Below are positions 23,908 to 35,705 of a DNA stretch of 64,000 nucleotides, in pieces (position 1 is the stretch's first letter; the number at the start of each line of letters is the position of its first letter). Under the pieces are notes generated by a model. It ran no database searches and was not told the DNA's origin. It was given only the letters and a program-made list of their open reading frames with translations. The position numbers were made by a program, and so were the translations under genes. The DNA is taken from contig CALYLX010000146.1 of NCBI GenBank assembly GCA_944990035.1, forward strand, positions 496,001 to 560,000, given 5' to 3'. The DNA is from Clitopilus passeckerianus. Its lineage: Eukaryota; Basidiomycota; Agaricomycetes; Agaricales; Entolomataceae.

Positions 23908-24261
23908 CTGTCAAGTTAGGCATGTCCGAGTCACAAGTGACCTTCCCAGCGAACATTTGTTACAGCATGACACCACCCAGCCACTCTAGCCATTGAGCAA
24001 AAGGTAACAATGGACCAGGATGGATCCAACCGGAGATATATTTCTACCCATCTAGTGTTATTTCTTCCATGCTTGACAAGCCGCCTCCACTGCAGGGGAG
24101 GCGTCTTGTCAAGTATTGAAGAACGAATACTCGTTTGTCAAGTCCTGTTGCAATCTGGCACAGCCGGCCGTTCCTAGCTTCTCACATTGAGCGGCTTCGG
24201 ACGGCGGGCGGTGCCAGAATTTCTGCCTATCAAGGCAGATAAACGCAGCAGGAGGAGGCAA

Positions 24262-25637
24262 CTACAGAACGTCTCTCCTACCACTGTATCTCCGTTCGTC
24301 GTTTGAGATTTCCCCCCGCAGCTCATTCAGGACAGCCCCGACTGTTGACAATATGCATAGCCGTTTAGCCTCAAGCTGGTAAAAAGGCCCCTGTGGAGCG
24401 CTCGGGAAGACTGAGATATGTATGTCATTGTAGGATAGTCGGGCGGGAAGAGACAGCATGATCTCGAGGTGCCTCGACCAGGGGCCGGCGCGCATCGGGG
24501 CCTTGTGCTCGTTCAAGTGCCTCGTCAAGAATGATCGTGTTCGTTCATAATTAATCTTTTTTGTTATTCATCCAAGTGACTAAAATAATAAGAACACCAG
24601 TCGTTCCGAGGGAACATGACTTAACAGAGCGTCCTGTATTTATCCGTTCTCCAGTCCAGCCAAGTTGTGGGAGCGAAACAGCCAACAGACAGTGTTCGTT
24701 CTTCGAAGATATCTGTACATCCCGGATGTTGTATATTGAAGTAAGGCGGTGAATGCCAAAAAGATTCAGAACCGTCAGAAAGTCGAGCTAAGATCTTGCT
24801 GGTGTGAGAGGCCTCAGCCCAGTCATTCCAGGCGTAGGCGCATCCATAGCAAACACCAGAAAAAGGATGACGGGTTGCAACCAGGGACGCACCTATCTCT
24901 TGCGAACTCGGATGGATTTTGAGAGGTTTGAGCTGCACTCAAGGATGAGTGGTGTCGAAACTGCAGGACAGCAACAGACACGTGAAACGTATCTCGCAAT
25001 AATATAGGAGCCAGAATGGGGTTGGGTACTGACCTTTGCCTCGCCGCTTCTCAAGGCTGCTGGTTCTGAGATTGTTGTTGTTCTGGTGGTAGATTCCAGC
25101 ACATACATCTGGGCTTTTGGAATGTCTGGTCGGAAGGAAGCACCGCAATCAGAGAATGAAGCCGTCGAGACAATTATCTGATTTACCATTGCAATTTTTG
25201 GAGCAAGTCGCGAGTTTGACCAGAAGTGATACTCCCTAACTTGAAGAGCGGGAACGGTTCGGTAACCCGCATGCAAGTTGAAGGTGATGTCGCTCATGGA
25301 ACGTTTGGAGTAGCCAAAGGCAAGAAAAGCGAGCGAGCCGCTTCCGAGTGAATCAAATGGCAGGAACCCAAGGTGCCATTGCCGGGAGTCTATGCGACAG
25401 TAGAGCATGGAGAGCGCAATGGAAGAACCGTGGCATGGACTAAGCACGCTCTGGCCCGGTGGCTGTGGTGCAAACTTGAACGAGATACTTGAACCAAGAG
25501 TGAATTCGTCGGTTACCAGGTCCGTGTTCTTGTAAATGTGCCTATATCATGCTCATGTTACTTCCTTCAAGTGAACCCACCTAGAGTTAGACGTACATAG
25601 TTCCAACAAATATACTGTCCGTAGCATTTTCAATGAG
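24262..25637 (-). pseudogene. Fragmentary coding region, multi-exon, probably decayed
   Basis: Several minus-strand open pieces look coding but cannot be joined into one full frame. About 25637-25590 (IENATDSIFVGT) splices through a GTACGT...GATATAG intron into a long exon down to 25033. That exon encodes HIYKNTDLVTDEFTLGSSIS, LYCRIDSRQWHLGFLPFDSL, VREYHFWSNSRLAPKIAMV and ISEPAALRSGEAK, and ends at a GTCAGT donor. Further pieces are 24860-24621 (SKILARLSDGSESFWHSPPY; GCFAPTTWLDWRTDKY) and 24528-24262 (LSLPARLSYNDIHISVFPSA; VGAVLNELRGEISNDERRY). A stop just upstream of 25650 and the lack of a start codon argue for decay or unresolved exons. The family is unknown. It lies directly upstream of the NLR-like gene. 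Confidence 0.35.
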
Positions 25638-25700
25638 AAGTCCGCACGGAACATGTCAAGGAAAATGCCGTTCAAATACGTTGAAAGTTATCTATAGCCC

Positions 25701-25922
25701 GTGTTACATCCGGCGGATGATCTAGATGCGTATGTCCTGTCAACGTTAGTGACTGGTAACAGCGTAGTCGTGGGTTCAACCCAGAATCTTCTCTTCACTA
25801 CTGGTCTCAGTGACCTCTACCTTTCTATCAATACTCTTCGGGATTCAATGCCAGACGAGTTCGTCCGAACTATCCCCGATTCGATTCCCCCAATCCGAGC
25901 ATTCGTCAGGGGCCTGCTGTGA
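25701..25922 (+). CDS. Short open frame, possible last exon or relic
   Basis: Plus-strand frame ending in TGA at 25922. It reads HPADDLDAYVLSTLVTGNSV, then QNLLFTTGLSDLYLSINTLR, then DEFVRTIPDSIPPIRAFVRG. The composition is protein-like, but there is no upstream exon or promoter. It may be the remnant of a gene displaced by rearrangement, since the minus-strand decayed region starts just beside it. Confidence 0.2.
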   Translation: MLHPADDLDAYVLSTLVTGNSVVVGSTQNLLFTTGLSDLYLSINTLRDSMPDEFVRTIPDSIPPIRAFVRGLL

Positions 25923-26399
25923 TACTTGAATCGTGGTCCTTGTGGATCCCGAAGAAAGCCAGACCCGGACTATGATGTTGCAACTAATGTTGTCTATGTT
26001 TTCATAGAATAGGTTATATGTAGATTGTTTTTGTAATATATTTGCAGTATGAAATAGATATATACACCGTGTTCCCCGATAATTCTGTCGCGAGAGCTTG
26101 TTCTTGAGCTTGAGGCCCGACGTGGCCACAGTCACTTGAACCCAACCTCACCTCCACCCAATTTCCATGTTGCTTCGCGCGACAACACTTGACACTTCAC
26201 CCCGAACTTTACATACCTCGAAGCTTTTCTAAATGTTTTCTACGAAGCCTGTCAGGACAAGGTCCAATATATTCCACCTGGGGCCGAAGGAAAACCTATC
26301 AGGAGAGTCAGAACGGTCACGGCTCACAGCCTTTTGCCTTGAGGCCGGATAGACGCCCAATGCGACTGCTTGGTGTCGCAGGCGAAGGTTCTCCGCAAC

Positions 26400-29300
26400 A
26401 TGGAGGGCGTAGATACCCACGGCTCTGGATGCTTTCCATGCAGATGGTCTAAGGGCGAGAAGGTGAAGAAGAAGGGCGTCACCTCTGTTAAGGTTCGTTT
26501 TTTTTTTTTGGCTCACCGTGCTGCTGTTTGGTTCTGAAATCTCCCATTCGTCTTGTAGAACGAAGCGTCCAATAGAAACACGGTCAAGGAGAAAGCAATC
26601 CCAGAAGAGGGACTTTTACCGAGCACTACAGACTACGCTATCGAAGCTACCAAGAAGACAATTGACATCCTGAAGGGTATAGCTGCCCTAGTCCCATTCC
26701 CACTCGTCAAAGACATCCTGGAGCTGGGTCTCAATATCATATCTACCTGCGAGGTACTTTTTAATCTCAATGCTCGTCATAAGATTGACCGTAACCACAT
26801 TACCCGTTGGTGTAGGCAATAAATGATGTTCGGGACAAGGTTAATGGGCTCAAGAACCGTATTGCCACATTCTTGCTCGTTGTTGCCAAGGTCTCAAAGG
26901 ACCCATCTGAAGACAATTCGAGAGAGAAGCTCTCGGAGGATCTTACAGGCGATTTGCACGATCTGAAAGAGTATGTTGGCCCTCACTGAAGCCAGTGTCA
27001 CCGTTGAACGTATCCTTCCCATTGTATAGGTGCCTTTCTTCAATAACCAAGCGCTTGGACGTCATCAATGACCAGAACGCTCTATTGACTGGTCTACTCG
27101 CTCAACCTAACTTCAAGGTGATTGACGAATGTGAGTTGGAGTTCCAGGACGGCGTCGGCCGCTTTCAGGTAAGAAATAGTTTATTTGTCACGTATCCCAT
27201 CCAACAGCGATTCCAGACTTTGCGAGCCATTTGTGCTGCCCGGGATTTAGCAACAATACAGCAACAACTCGTGAATCTGTACGGCATCACCCAGGAGATG
27301 GCCAACGATGTCAAAGTCACTCGAGAAAAAGTAGAGGGTATCGAGAGTCAAGTCTTTGAGCTCAAATCCATGCTCGCAAAGGACGGGGCTCAATCCTCGC
27401 ATGCCACCGTCCTCGCAAAGATGCCTCGGGCTCCCGGCAATTTTTTCGGTCGTGACGCCGTTGTCCAACGCATTGCGGAACAGCTATCAAACAGGGATAC
27501 ACCACGCCCTCGGGTTTGTATCCTTGGAGCGGGAGGCATGGGCAAGACTTCAACTGCTCTGGCGATAATGGAGCACGAGTTGGTCAAGGCGTCCTTCCCA
27601 GAACACAGCCGTTTTTGGGTGCCATGCATCAGCGCCAACTCTCCGACTCTTTTCCTCTCAATTCTCTCGAAGCATGTCCGGGCGCAGAAGGAAATGGATG
27701 ACCCTCTCGACGACATCATCTCCTCTCTCCAGAAACACAGCGAGCCGTGCATCGTCCTCCTTGATAACTTCGAGACGCCCTGGCACCCTATCGAAGGGGA
27801 TCAGGACACCATTAGGCAAATCCTTGAAGCTTTGGACTCCCTTCAACACGTTGCAATCTTGGTCACTATGAGGTCGGAATTTGCCCCTCTGGACCATTGG
27901 ATTTGCGAACATCTACTGCAAGTCAAACCAGAGGATTCAAGAAGAATTTACACTGCTATCGATCCCGATGCTTCTACCCACCCGGAGCTTGACCAGCTAC
28001 TAAACGTGCTGGGCCACCTTCCGTATGCCATCACCCTCATGGCTTCCCGCGGGAAGCGGTCATTTGCCAATCCGAAGCAGCTCCTGGAGGAGTGGAACGA
28101 GTTAGGAACGTCGATGCTTTCGTCGAAATCTCAGAAGGGGATTGACTACTCTATCAGTCTATCCATCGATAGCAAATTCGTCACCGACTCCCCGGGTGCC
28201 GTGCGGCTCCTCCAAATTCTTTCCATGCTTCCCACAGGGGTATACTACTCCGACCTGGGCACATGGGCGAAGGGTTGGAAATCCGAGGCCGTTGACACTC
28301 TACGTGATGCAGCCCTCGTCCTGACAAGGGAAGTCACCACAGGTGGAAAGAGCAGGATTCATCTCTTCGTCCTTCCGGTGGTTCAATCCTACATGAAGCA
28401 CCACAATCATATCCCGAAAGACGTCAAAGCAGCTGTCCATACTGCTTGCTATGAATTCCTAGCAGAACGCAATGGCACCATCAAAGGACCGGACCACCCG
28501 CAATTCCGACAGCATCTCATCGACATATCCGATCAGGAGCCAAATATCCAAGCGCTCTTAACAGAAATGGTTTCTGATGCCCTGGCAGAGGAGATAGACC
28601 TGGATTCATCCCTCATTCCAACATCCTATCGTCAACGGCTAGAAGCGCTTTTGGCCCTAACCTGGTTTCAGTATTGGGTTCGGCCTCGCCCTGAAGTCGG
28701 GGAACGTGCTGTCGCACTGGCCCAAAAGTATAGGGACAACGAATATGGCGCGAAAATACGTTTTGGCCTGGCATTTAACCTCTGGCGTTTGGACAGAAGC
28801 GAGCTTGCTCTGCAAGCATACAAGGAGGCCAGAACGCTCTACGAGAAGATTGGAGACAACTTGATGTTGCTTCGATGCGATATAATGATGAACGATATGT
28901 TCAATTGGTCCCAACCTGATTCCGATGCAGCGCTTGAGCAACTACAAGACCTCAAGTTACGCTGGGAAGACCGGATCTCCACCAACCCCCTTTTCAAAGC
29001 CTACGTTTGCTCACAAGAGGGAACCCTTCATTGGCGATCCTTACGCATGGACGAGGCTCTGCCACTGTTGGAGGAAGGATGCCAACTGTTTCAAGCTGAA
29101 GGGGAGTTGTTTGAGGTGGAAAATTGCAAGTTCTGGATCTCTAGGTGTTACGCGGAGAAAGGAGATTATGATACTGCGGTAGAAGCTGCAAATGCTGCCC
29201 TCAAGTGGGATCAAGAACTCCTTGGGAAAGAGAGAAATTACATCTTTCAGGATTCCATCCCAGTCTACCTCCAGAAAGCTCGATACCTCAAAGGCGCTGA

Positions 29301-29604
29301 TAGATGGGATGAAGAACTCGAGAGTACGCTGAGGATTGCTCTTGAATCCAGCCAAGAACTAGGACTTACGCGTTCGGCGGGCTACTGCTTGATGGAGTTC
29401 GGCGAGATATACGTTCGGAAGAAGGACTGGGAAGCAGCTCGTTTGGCATATCAGGAAATCGTTAGGAGGCTCGCGGGGGCTGATGACGAAACGGCGAAGG
29501 ACTTGACGTACACAGCGCAAAATAACTTGACATATGTCGATAACATTTCTAGGGGAGATTCCAAGGTAGAAAATGTCGAGTTTTTTGTTTACAAAAGATC
29601 CTAG
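26400..29604 (+). CDS. NLR-like NTPase: helical (MLKL/HeLo-like) N-terminus, NB-ARC/AAA-type NTPase, TPR tail
   Basis: Exons: 26400-26492, 26559-26753, 26816-26970, 27030-27168 and 27208-29604, all in phase, giving about 992 aa (13 more if the 39-nt last intron is retained). Residues about 32-240 are helical: KTIDILKGIAALVPFPLVKD, VRDKVNGLKNRIATFLLVVA and ITKRLDVINDQNALLTGLLA. This resembles the MLKL N-terminal/HeLo-type four-helix bundle found in fungal NLRs. Then comes FFGRD, Walker A GAGGMGKTS (near residue 300), Walker B CIVLLDNFETPW (near 375), a sensor-like VAILVTMRSE and GHLPYAI. The C-terminal third has TPR-like pairs (FNLWRLDRSELALQAYKEAR; GDYDTAVEAANAALKW; KKDWEAARLAYQEIVRR). Such proteins sense non-self or danger and trigger regulated cell death. 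The start ATG is uncertain: the frame before it has a stop. Confidence 0.8.
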
Positions 29605-29997
29605 TGTATACAAATATTATCCTATTAGTATCAATATCTGGAGCTGGGGCCTGATAGCCTGACACCCGATATTGTTAAAGTTGAGTCGCCTGAGATTGAC
29701 CTACACCAGAGGAAATCACGATACGACCTTCCAAATATCTGTTTCGAATGATATAAATTGTGTATCATAATACATTGTTGCCCGAGCTAGCAAGGTACAA
29801 AGCAGATCCAACAGAGTGAGGTATAAAGTAGGTAAATGCCGAATGATGTAAATAGGTGACTGGTTTGTGATACATGAGAGCTCAGAATAATAAACAGCTC
29901 AGAGGGTAAAGATACTATATAACGAAAAGCGGCTGAAGATCTAAGTCGCGATTAACGCTAATGACGACAAGAGCAGGGAAAGGGGCTTACTATGTAG
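29605..29997. other. Convergent 3' flanks of the NLR-like gene and IRE1
   Basis: AT-rich, 393 bases between two stop codons that face each other; it probably holds both 3' UTRs. No other feature was seen. Confidence 0.5.
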
Positions 29998-32900
29998 TTA
30001 TGACTCCGTCAGTTCAAAATAGTTCCTGAACATGGATTCTGTGCTAAGGCTGGTGTCCTTGACAACGCCGTGAACGTGCATGAACAATTTTGGGAATCTT
30101 TTAGTGAAGTAGGCCAGGAAGCCTTCGGGCATAGGCCCTAAGTTGCGTTTGAGAGGGTCTGGCATGTCTTGATAATGGTGTTTCTGGTGGATATCGTGGT
30201 CAGTATCGGCAGCTAAGGCATAGGAAGCATGATTACCTTATTCCTCAATGCCCGTAGGAGGTCTTGGACGCTCTTGGGGTCGTACTTCCTGAACTTGCCG
30301 AGGTTCTCAATGAAAAGCTTGTCAAGTCTTGCCAACCAATCATCGCCCACAACTCCCTTCGCTCCCTTCTCTAGGATGATGAGGAGAGGATCCCGAGGAT
30401 CCCGACACATAATCTCAAACCGGTCTGAGGCATCCTGGAGGAACGTCAGACGACGGAGAGGAGACCAGAAGTAAGGGTGTAGTAAAGTGGTTGTCGTATC
30501 AGGCCTGCAAATGTTATGATGAGTTCGTCTACGTCGACAAACTTTTCGGAATCTTACCGTTCCGAGGCTTCAGAATCCAACATCTGTTCAATGAGATTGA
30601 CCGCCTCCGCACCCTCCTCTCCGAACCTTTGCAGGGCATCCAAATTTTTGGCACCTTTCAAGATGTTTACCTCCCTCTCGTAACGATCACCGAATGGATG
30701 GCCACCATTGGTAAGGACATAGTAGAACAAACAGCCGAGTGCGAAAATATCCACTGACTTCGTCAGTCGTGTGCCCTTGCCTGATGTCGGTGTTGATCCA
30801 GAGGTAACTGTTGAAGTGCTTCCACGTGAAGAAAGCGAGTGGTCATCGCTGCCTGGGCCGGATAGTAGATCGTCCAGTTTGACTTCCCCCCGGAGAATCT
30901 CAGGCGCTCTCCAGCCAACAGTGCCAGCACCCATGACACCATTTGCGGTCGGAAGGAAACTTGTTTGATCAGTCTCCAACTTCTTGCATAGGCCGAAATC
31001 TGAAATAAGCATCCGGTAACCGCCACCTGCTCCAGACCCTCTTCCATGCCCTGTCTTCGCACTGCTCACGAGGATATTCTGTGGCTTGATATCTCGGTGA
31101 ACCAGCTTGAGAGCATGTAGATGTCGAAGGCCGCTCGTTATTTGACTAAGTGCTCGTTTGGGATCAAATGCAACAGCGATATCTCTCCATTCGTCCCTGT
31201 CAGGATTCTCCACGATATCCGCTAGAGATGCAGGACAAAGTTCGAGAGCGATGTAGAGGAAGTTGGAGTGCGATTCTTGGTAGTAGTATCGGATGACGTT
31301 GGGATGGTCATCAGACTCTTGAAGGATGGAAACTTCGCGCTGCGCAAGGGTGGTGAAATCCATAAGGAGTCGTTTAACTGCGACTGCACGGCCTTGCAGA
31401 GAGCCCTTGTAGACGACAGTACCATGAGAGCCGAAGCCTACAAACTGTCAGAATAAAGTTGACGAAATACCAAAAGATAGGCACCAACCTAAGACGGTCT
31501 CAGAAACAATGAGACTTGGTGCGCTCGCTGGCTGCTTAGGCGTATTGATGACCATCGTGCTTGAAGCGGGCGTTCCATCTTCTCCAGCTTCACCGTTGAC
31601 CGGTGTCTTCTCATCATCCCCTTCACCATCCAACAAGTTGCCGTTCAGTTGACCTGGTTTCTTCTTCTTGCCTCTCTTGCCTCTCCTCGTCTTCTTCCTC
31701 GGTGTTGTTGGCGTTTCTCCACTGGCCGGGCCATCCTCACCTCCATCACTATCTTCAGCCTGGTCTCGGGGAGAATCGGCGTTCGGGGCAGGGCTATTTG
31801 GTTGCATGGGCGCAGGTGCAGGCGTAGCAGTTGGTGTCTTCGTCGTGGTTAATGGCGGCGGGGATTCTTTGTGAGGGCCCACTACGACATAGTCTTCAGC
31901 GATTGGTTCCGTAGCCTCGTTGGGGACTTCACTGACGCTTCCTTCAACAGAAGAATCACCTGTGGTCTCAAGGAAGGAGACGCTCTTCGTCCCTCCAATG
32001 TGGCCATTTTGACTGGCTTCGACAATCTGCTGAGCCTCCTGCGTGCTTTCCACCTTCCACCAGTATAACCACCTCGCACCAACGACACTCCAAACGCCAA
32101 CGGCGCCAACCACCACGCTCGCCACCAGAACCATTATCCACCACCATCTTCCGTTCTTGTGCGGGTTCTGTAGCTGGGTCGTGATGGGGGAATCCCGAGG
32201 GTTCCATTTGTGTTCTGGATGTGAAGTAGGCTTTTGGCTGAGATTGCCATCTGGACCAGCAGTAGTTGTTTGAACCTCTGCTTGCGATCCCAACTCGTTG
32301 GACTCCGTCTGAGGCGAAGCCTTCATATCCTTTGGAGCGTCAATCAATCTCCTCATCCTCGAGTCCCTCCCATTCCCAACCTCCTCGCTCTCCACCTTCC
32401 GCACGCCAATAAGGCACCTCCTATCACTCTCCCCTCTCGTCCTCTTCCCATCCCTGCCTATAACGGCGTTACAATAGGCTTCTTTATCCCTATTCCACTT
32501 CACCACCTCACTAACCCTCTCCTGATGCTTCCTCGCAGCAGTAATATCATCCACAGATGGCGGGCCTCCCACATCATTTTCTGCATCCCTAAATCCGACT
32601 TCTTTCAGGTAAGGATCCTCAGGACCAGCGTCCCCCGAATGCTGAGATTGGGAAGTTGAAGCACCGAGTAATCCGTTTCCGCCGAATGAGACTAAGGGGA
32701 ATTTGCCTGGGCTCATGGCGAAGAGGCTGCCTGTTTCCCTAACCATGCCGACATAGGCGGCATCTGAGTTCGGGAACCTCGTTGATGGTGTTACATTTGG
32801 GAGAAGGTTTTCTAGACTGGCGCGGGGTTGGAGCAGAACGAGGGCGGATTTACCACGGCTTTGATGCGGGAAGGAAGGTGAAGCAGGTGCTGGCTTTCGA

Positions 32901-34237
32901 AGAACATCAAAGACAGCGACACTATAGTATGGTTAGCAAGCTCCTCCTGTCATACAGAAAAAGCGAAACAGACATTGGATTTTCAAAATTCTGCGCCCAG
33001 ATAATAGGCTGTTCGAATTCAGCGGGGTTGCTGTTGGTTCTCCCGTTCTTGGTTCTGAATGCAATGACCTCGCCATTTGGCAAGCTCTGGATATACTTCC
33101 CGTCTTTGGTCCGTCTGTATCCAGCTTGAAGTTGGTTGTCTTTGTTGTTGGGTCCGTATACGGAGAATGATAGATTTTGAGCTGGCGGAGGGGCCCTACG
33201 ACGAGGACGCAGACTACCATCAGGGAAGTAGGGTGAATAACGGGTATGAATGGAGATGTGATAGTCTAGGGCTGAAGTAAGTATGTGAGGTGGAGCGCAA
33301 AATACAGACACGAACCTGTGCGTCCGATATAAACTTCGGTGGGTTTCTCGATAGGCGGTTTGGTTCCATCCAACTCATCCAGATCTATCATCCCTTCATA
33401 GCTGTACTTCCTCTCTTCCTCCCCGTCCCCGTCCCCGTCCTCCTCATCATCATCACCTCGCCTTGCCCTGTTATTATTCCTTCTCCTGATATCATCCCAA
33501 ATCGCCTCATCGTCATCCCAAGCGCATTCAGAGTTCAGCGTTGCCTTGATCTTCCCTGTTTCCAGTTCAATCAACAGTAAGCTTGTTTCCTTCCTCCCGA
33601 CGAATATCTTCTTCTCTGCGGCTTCTCCGCCTTCTACGTCGTCATCGTTTTCGAGGGCGGCCGGCACGAAGTCAAAGGGGGACATGTCCACAAGTTCAGC
33701 CATGCTGAATGGAAAGCGTTGCATGGGGACGGATGGTGTTGCGGGGTTCATGATGTAGATGTCTCCGCTCTGGGGTTCAATGATGTAAAGTTCCCTACTC
33801 CTTGGCCCGTCTCCGTCCTCGTCTTCGTCGTCTATGTCTTGGCTGCCGTTAATGTCTAGTGAGGGGTGAACGGTCCGTACTAGGGGACCAAGAGTGGATG
33901 GCGCGGAAACAGACGCCGATGAAGGAAATGAGGACATTGACCATAATGTCTGCCCGGTGGTTCGGTTCAATGCATGGAATTTGCCATCCACGGATGCGAT
34001 GAGGATAATGTCAACCAGGTCAAGATCGTCGTCCCGGTCGTGTGTACTGAGGGACCCTGGTGAATTGAAGGCTTGTCGGGGTCGCCTCAAACCCCGAAGC
34101 GGCTCTGGCGCTTTCGGTACCAGAAGATTATTCGGCTGTGGGCTGTCATTTGTTGACCGTAGAGATATGACTTCCGCCCAAGATACAAGGATAAGAGAGA
34201 GAGCTAAGAACAGGGAAAAATACAGCTGTGGTGCCAT
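29998..34237 (-). CDS. IRE1: IRE1: ER-stress sensor kinase/endoribonuclease
   Basis: IRE1 senses unfolded proteins in the ER and splices a HAC1/XBP1-type mRNA. The start at 34237 gives a signal peptide (MAPQLYFSLFLALSLILVSW) and a lumenal beta-rich domain (LIASVDGKFHALNRTTGQTL; FVGRKETSLLLIELETGKIK). A membrane segment follows (WWWIMVLVASVVVGAVGVWS), then a long Pro/Glu/Lys linker with RKKTRRGKRGKKKK. The kinase has GFGSHGTVVYKGSLQGRAVAVK, LVHRDIKPQNIL, LISDFGLCKKL, GTVGWRAPEIL and SVDIFALGCLFYYV. The KEN RNase domain ends the protein (KHHYQDMP with the catalytic His region, then FLAYFTKRFPKLFMHVH and NYFELTES, TAA at 29998). About six exons, near 1,300 aa, which is long for the family because of the lumenal acidic inserts and the linker. 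Confidence 0.95.
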
Positions 34238-34277
34238 AGCGGCGCCCTAATCATCTGCTCTTCCCCCTGTTTGAATG

Positions 34278-34499
34278 TCAAGGCTGTTTCTTGGGTTTTC
34301 TAAAGGATTTAACAAGCCGCAGTTGCCCTTGTCGCTGCAAGATTGGCGCTTCTGGCCGCAGTCTGGTCGTCCTGGGGGTAGCAAACGTGGTTATGAAGGG
34401 TGTGGCTGTGCTGCTACGGCGAGACGGAAGAAAACGTGACCACGAATTCCCTTTTTCCTCGTCGTCCGAGTTATCGTCTCCGTCGTTTGTTGACTGCAA
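34278..34499 (-). other. Possible upstream ORF of IRE1, 73 codons
   Basis: A 73-codon frame on the minus strand ends 41 bp before the IRE1 start codon and would lie in its 5' leader. It begins MQSTNDGDDNSDDEEKGNS and ends in a basic tail (SFRKPKKQP). If transcribed it could act as an uORF that limits IRE1 translation. The coding quality is weak, so this is only a possibility. Confidence 0.25.
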
Positions 34500-35648
34500 A
34501 TTTCTGACTTAGAAGCCGGCTATACGTTCAGAAACTCGGTGCTGTAAGGCCTAATACCTTGTTCTGGCTTGACGTGGCACACGATTTCGAGTCAATGCCG
34601 GTCCTGCGTGTGAAGAATGACCTAGAACTTTCTCTACTGAGCCCGAGTGGATGACCATATGTCCTCCGTATGTCTCCCAGCCATGTCAATGAACATCTGA
34701 CCCACCTTTCCTTGGAAATCTGTCGTATGAAAGTGGATCTCTTGAATTGACTCTCAAAAGTTCTTGAACTCTTTGTTCCTTAACGAGTTCATCGGAAGCA
34801 GCACACTTGTATTTCGACTATAGGGATTATCCCGTCGAAGTTGATCGACGGAGTTCGACGACAATTCTCTCGCTTACCCCTGTCTTTTTTGGAAAGATCC
34901 GGGCTGCACCCTTTTATTTTGCGCTGTCGCCGCCTAGGTGACTTTGGAGACCACATGACCCCAGCTATGTCTGCAAAATCTTTCCGTCTCTCGCCTGTCA
35001 GCATCACCTACCTAATTTTGAAAACCAATACAGTTTCTGAGAGATCTTAACCATCTGTATTCTTGGACACGTGGAGGGAATAGACCTTGATGCTCAAGAG
35101 CCTCCCGATCGCCCGTTTTGCCTCAACAGCTTGGCGGCTGGCTTTTTCGGAAAAACGAGATTACTTCCAGTCTCGTGAGCTCTTTTCTTCATCGCCATAG
35201 CGATATCCACTGACGCCGTACCCTCGTAGCAATAGCAGCTAGTCAGTAGTTCCGCAAACTGCACAAAGGGCTATTAATATACCACAAGCAATCGCATCCG
35301 CCAAGGTTGGATGCCCGGACCGTCGATCTTAACCTCGCAAATAACTCCATACATCATTGTCTTTCGAGGTTCTGCTTAGAGCCAATCGTGCGAGATATTG
35401 CGAAGGAATATACCCAGCTTCCTTGCGCCACACTGCCAAATGCACAGCTCATAACCAGACTCAATCTTTTCAGACCCAGTCTCCCATGAAGAGCCCTTAC
35501 AGAGGCTGGTGCGACGCCACGGACACTGTAACTCTCGACGGCCCGTTAGGGATGACAATCGTCCCGGAATTGCTTCCCTCGACTGGGTTTAGTGCGAACC
35601 CCAGACGATCACTCCCAACGAGGATCCGCGAAATTGCCGCCTGCAACG

Positions 35649-35655
35649 TATAAAA
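35649..35655 (+). promoter_or_regulatory. TATA box of the pectin methylesterase gene
   Basis: TATAAAA lies 51 bp upstream of the start codon, with a CT-rich stretch and TCAATACTCC between. The spacing suits a short leader typical of strongly inducible secreted-enzyme genes in fungi. Confidence 0.6.
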
Positions 35656-35705
35656 CAAGTACAAAATCCTTCTAATCCGTCAATACTCCGCTGGTTGTTG
35701 CTGTC

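Noticed and set aside
25740..25800. T-arm-like string GGGTTCAACCC, possible tRNA
   Set aside because: The stem leaves only a five-base loop when paired and no acceptor, D or anticodon arm is found.
26480..26520. Run of T's near 26495-26510 as a terminator
   Set aside because: It lies in the first intron of the NLR-like gene just before the 3' splice region; poly-T is ordinary there and Pol II does not terminate on it.
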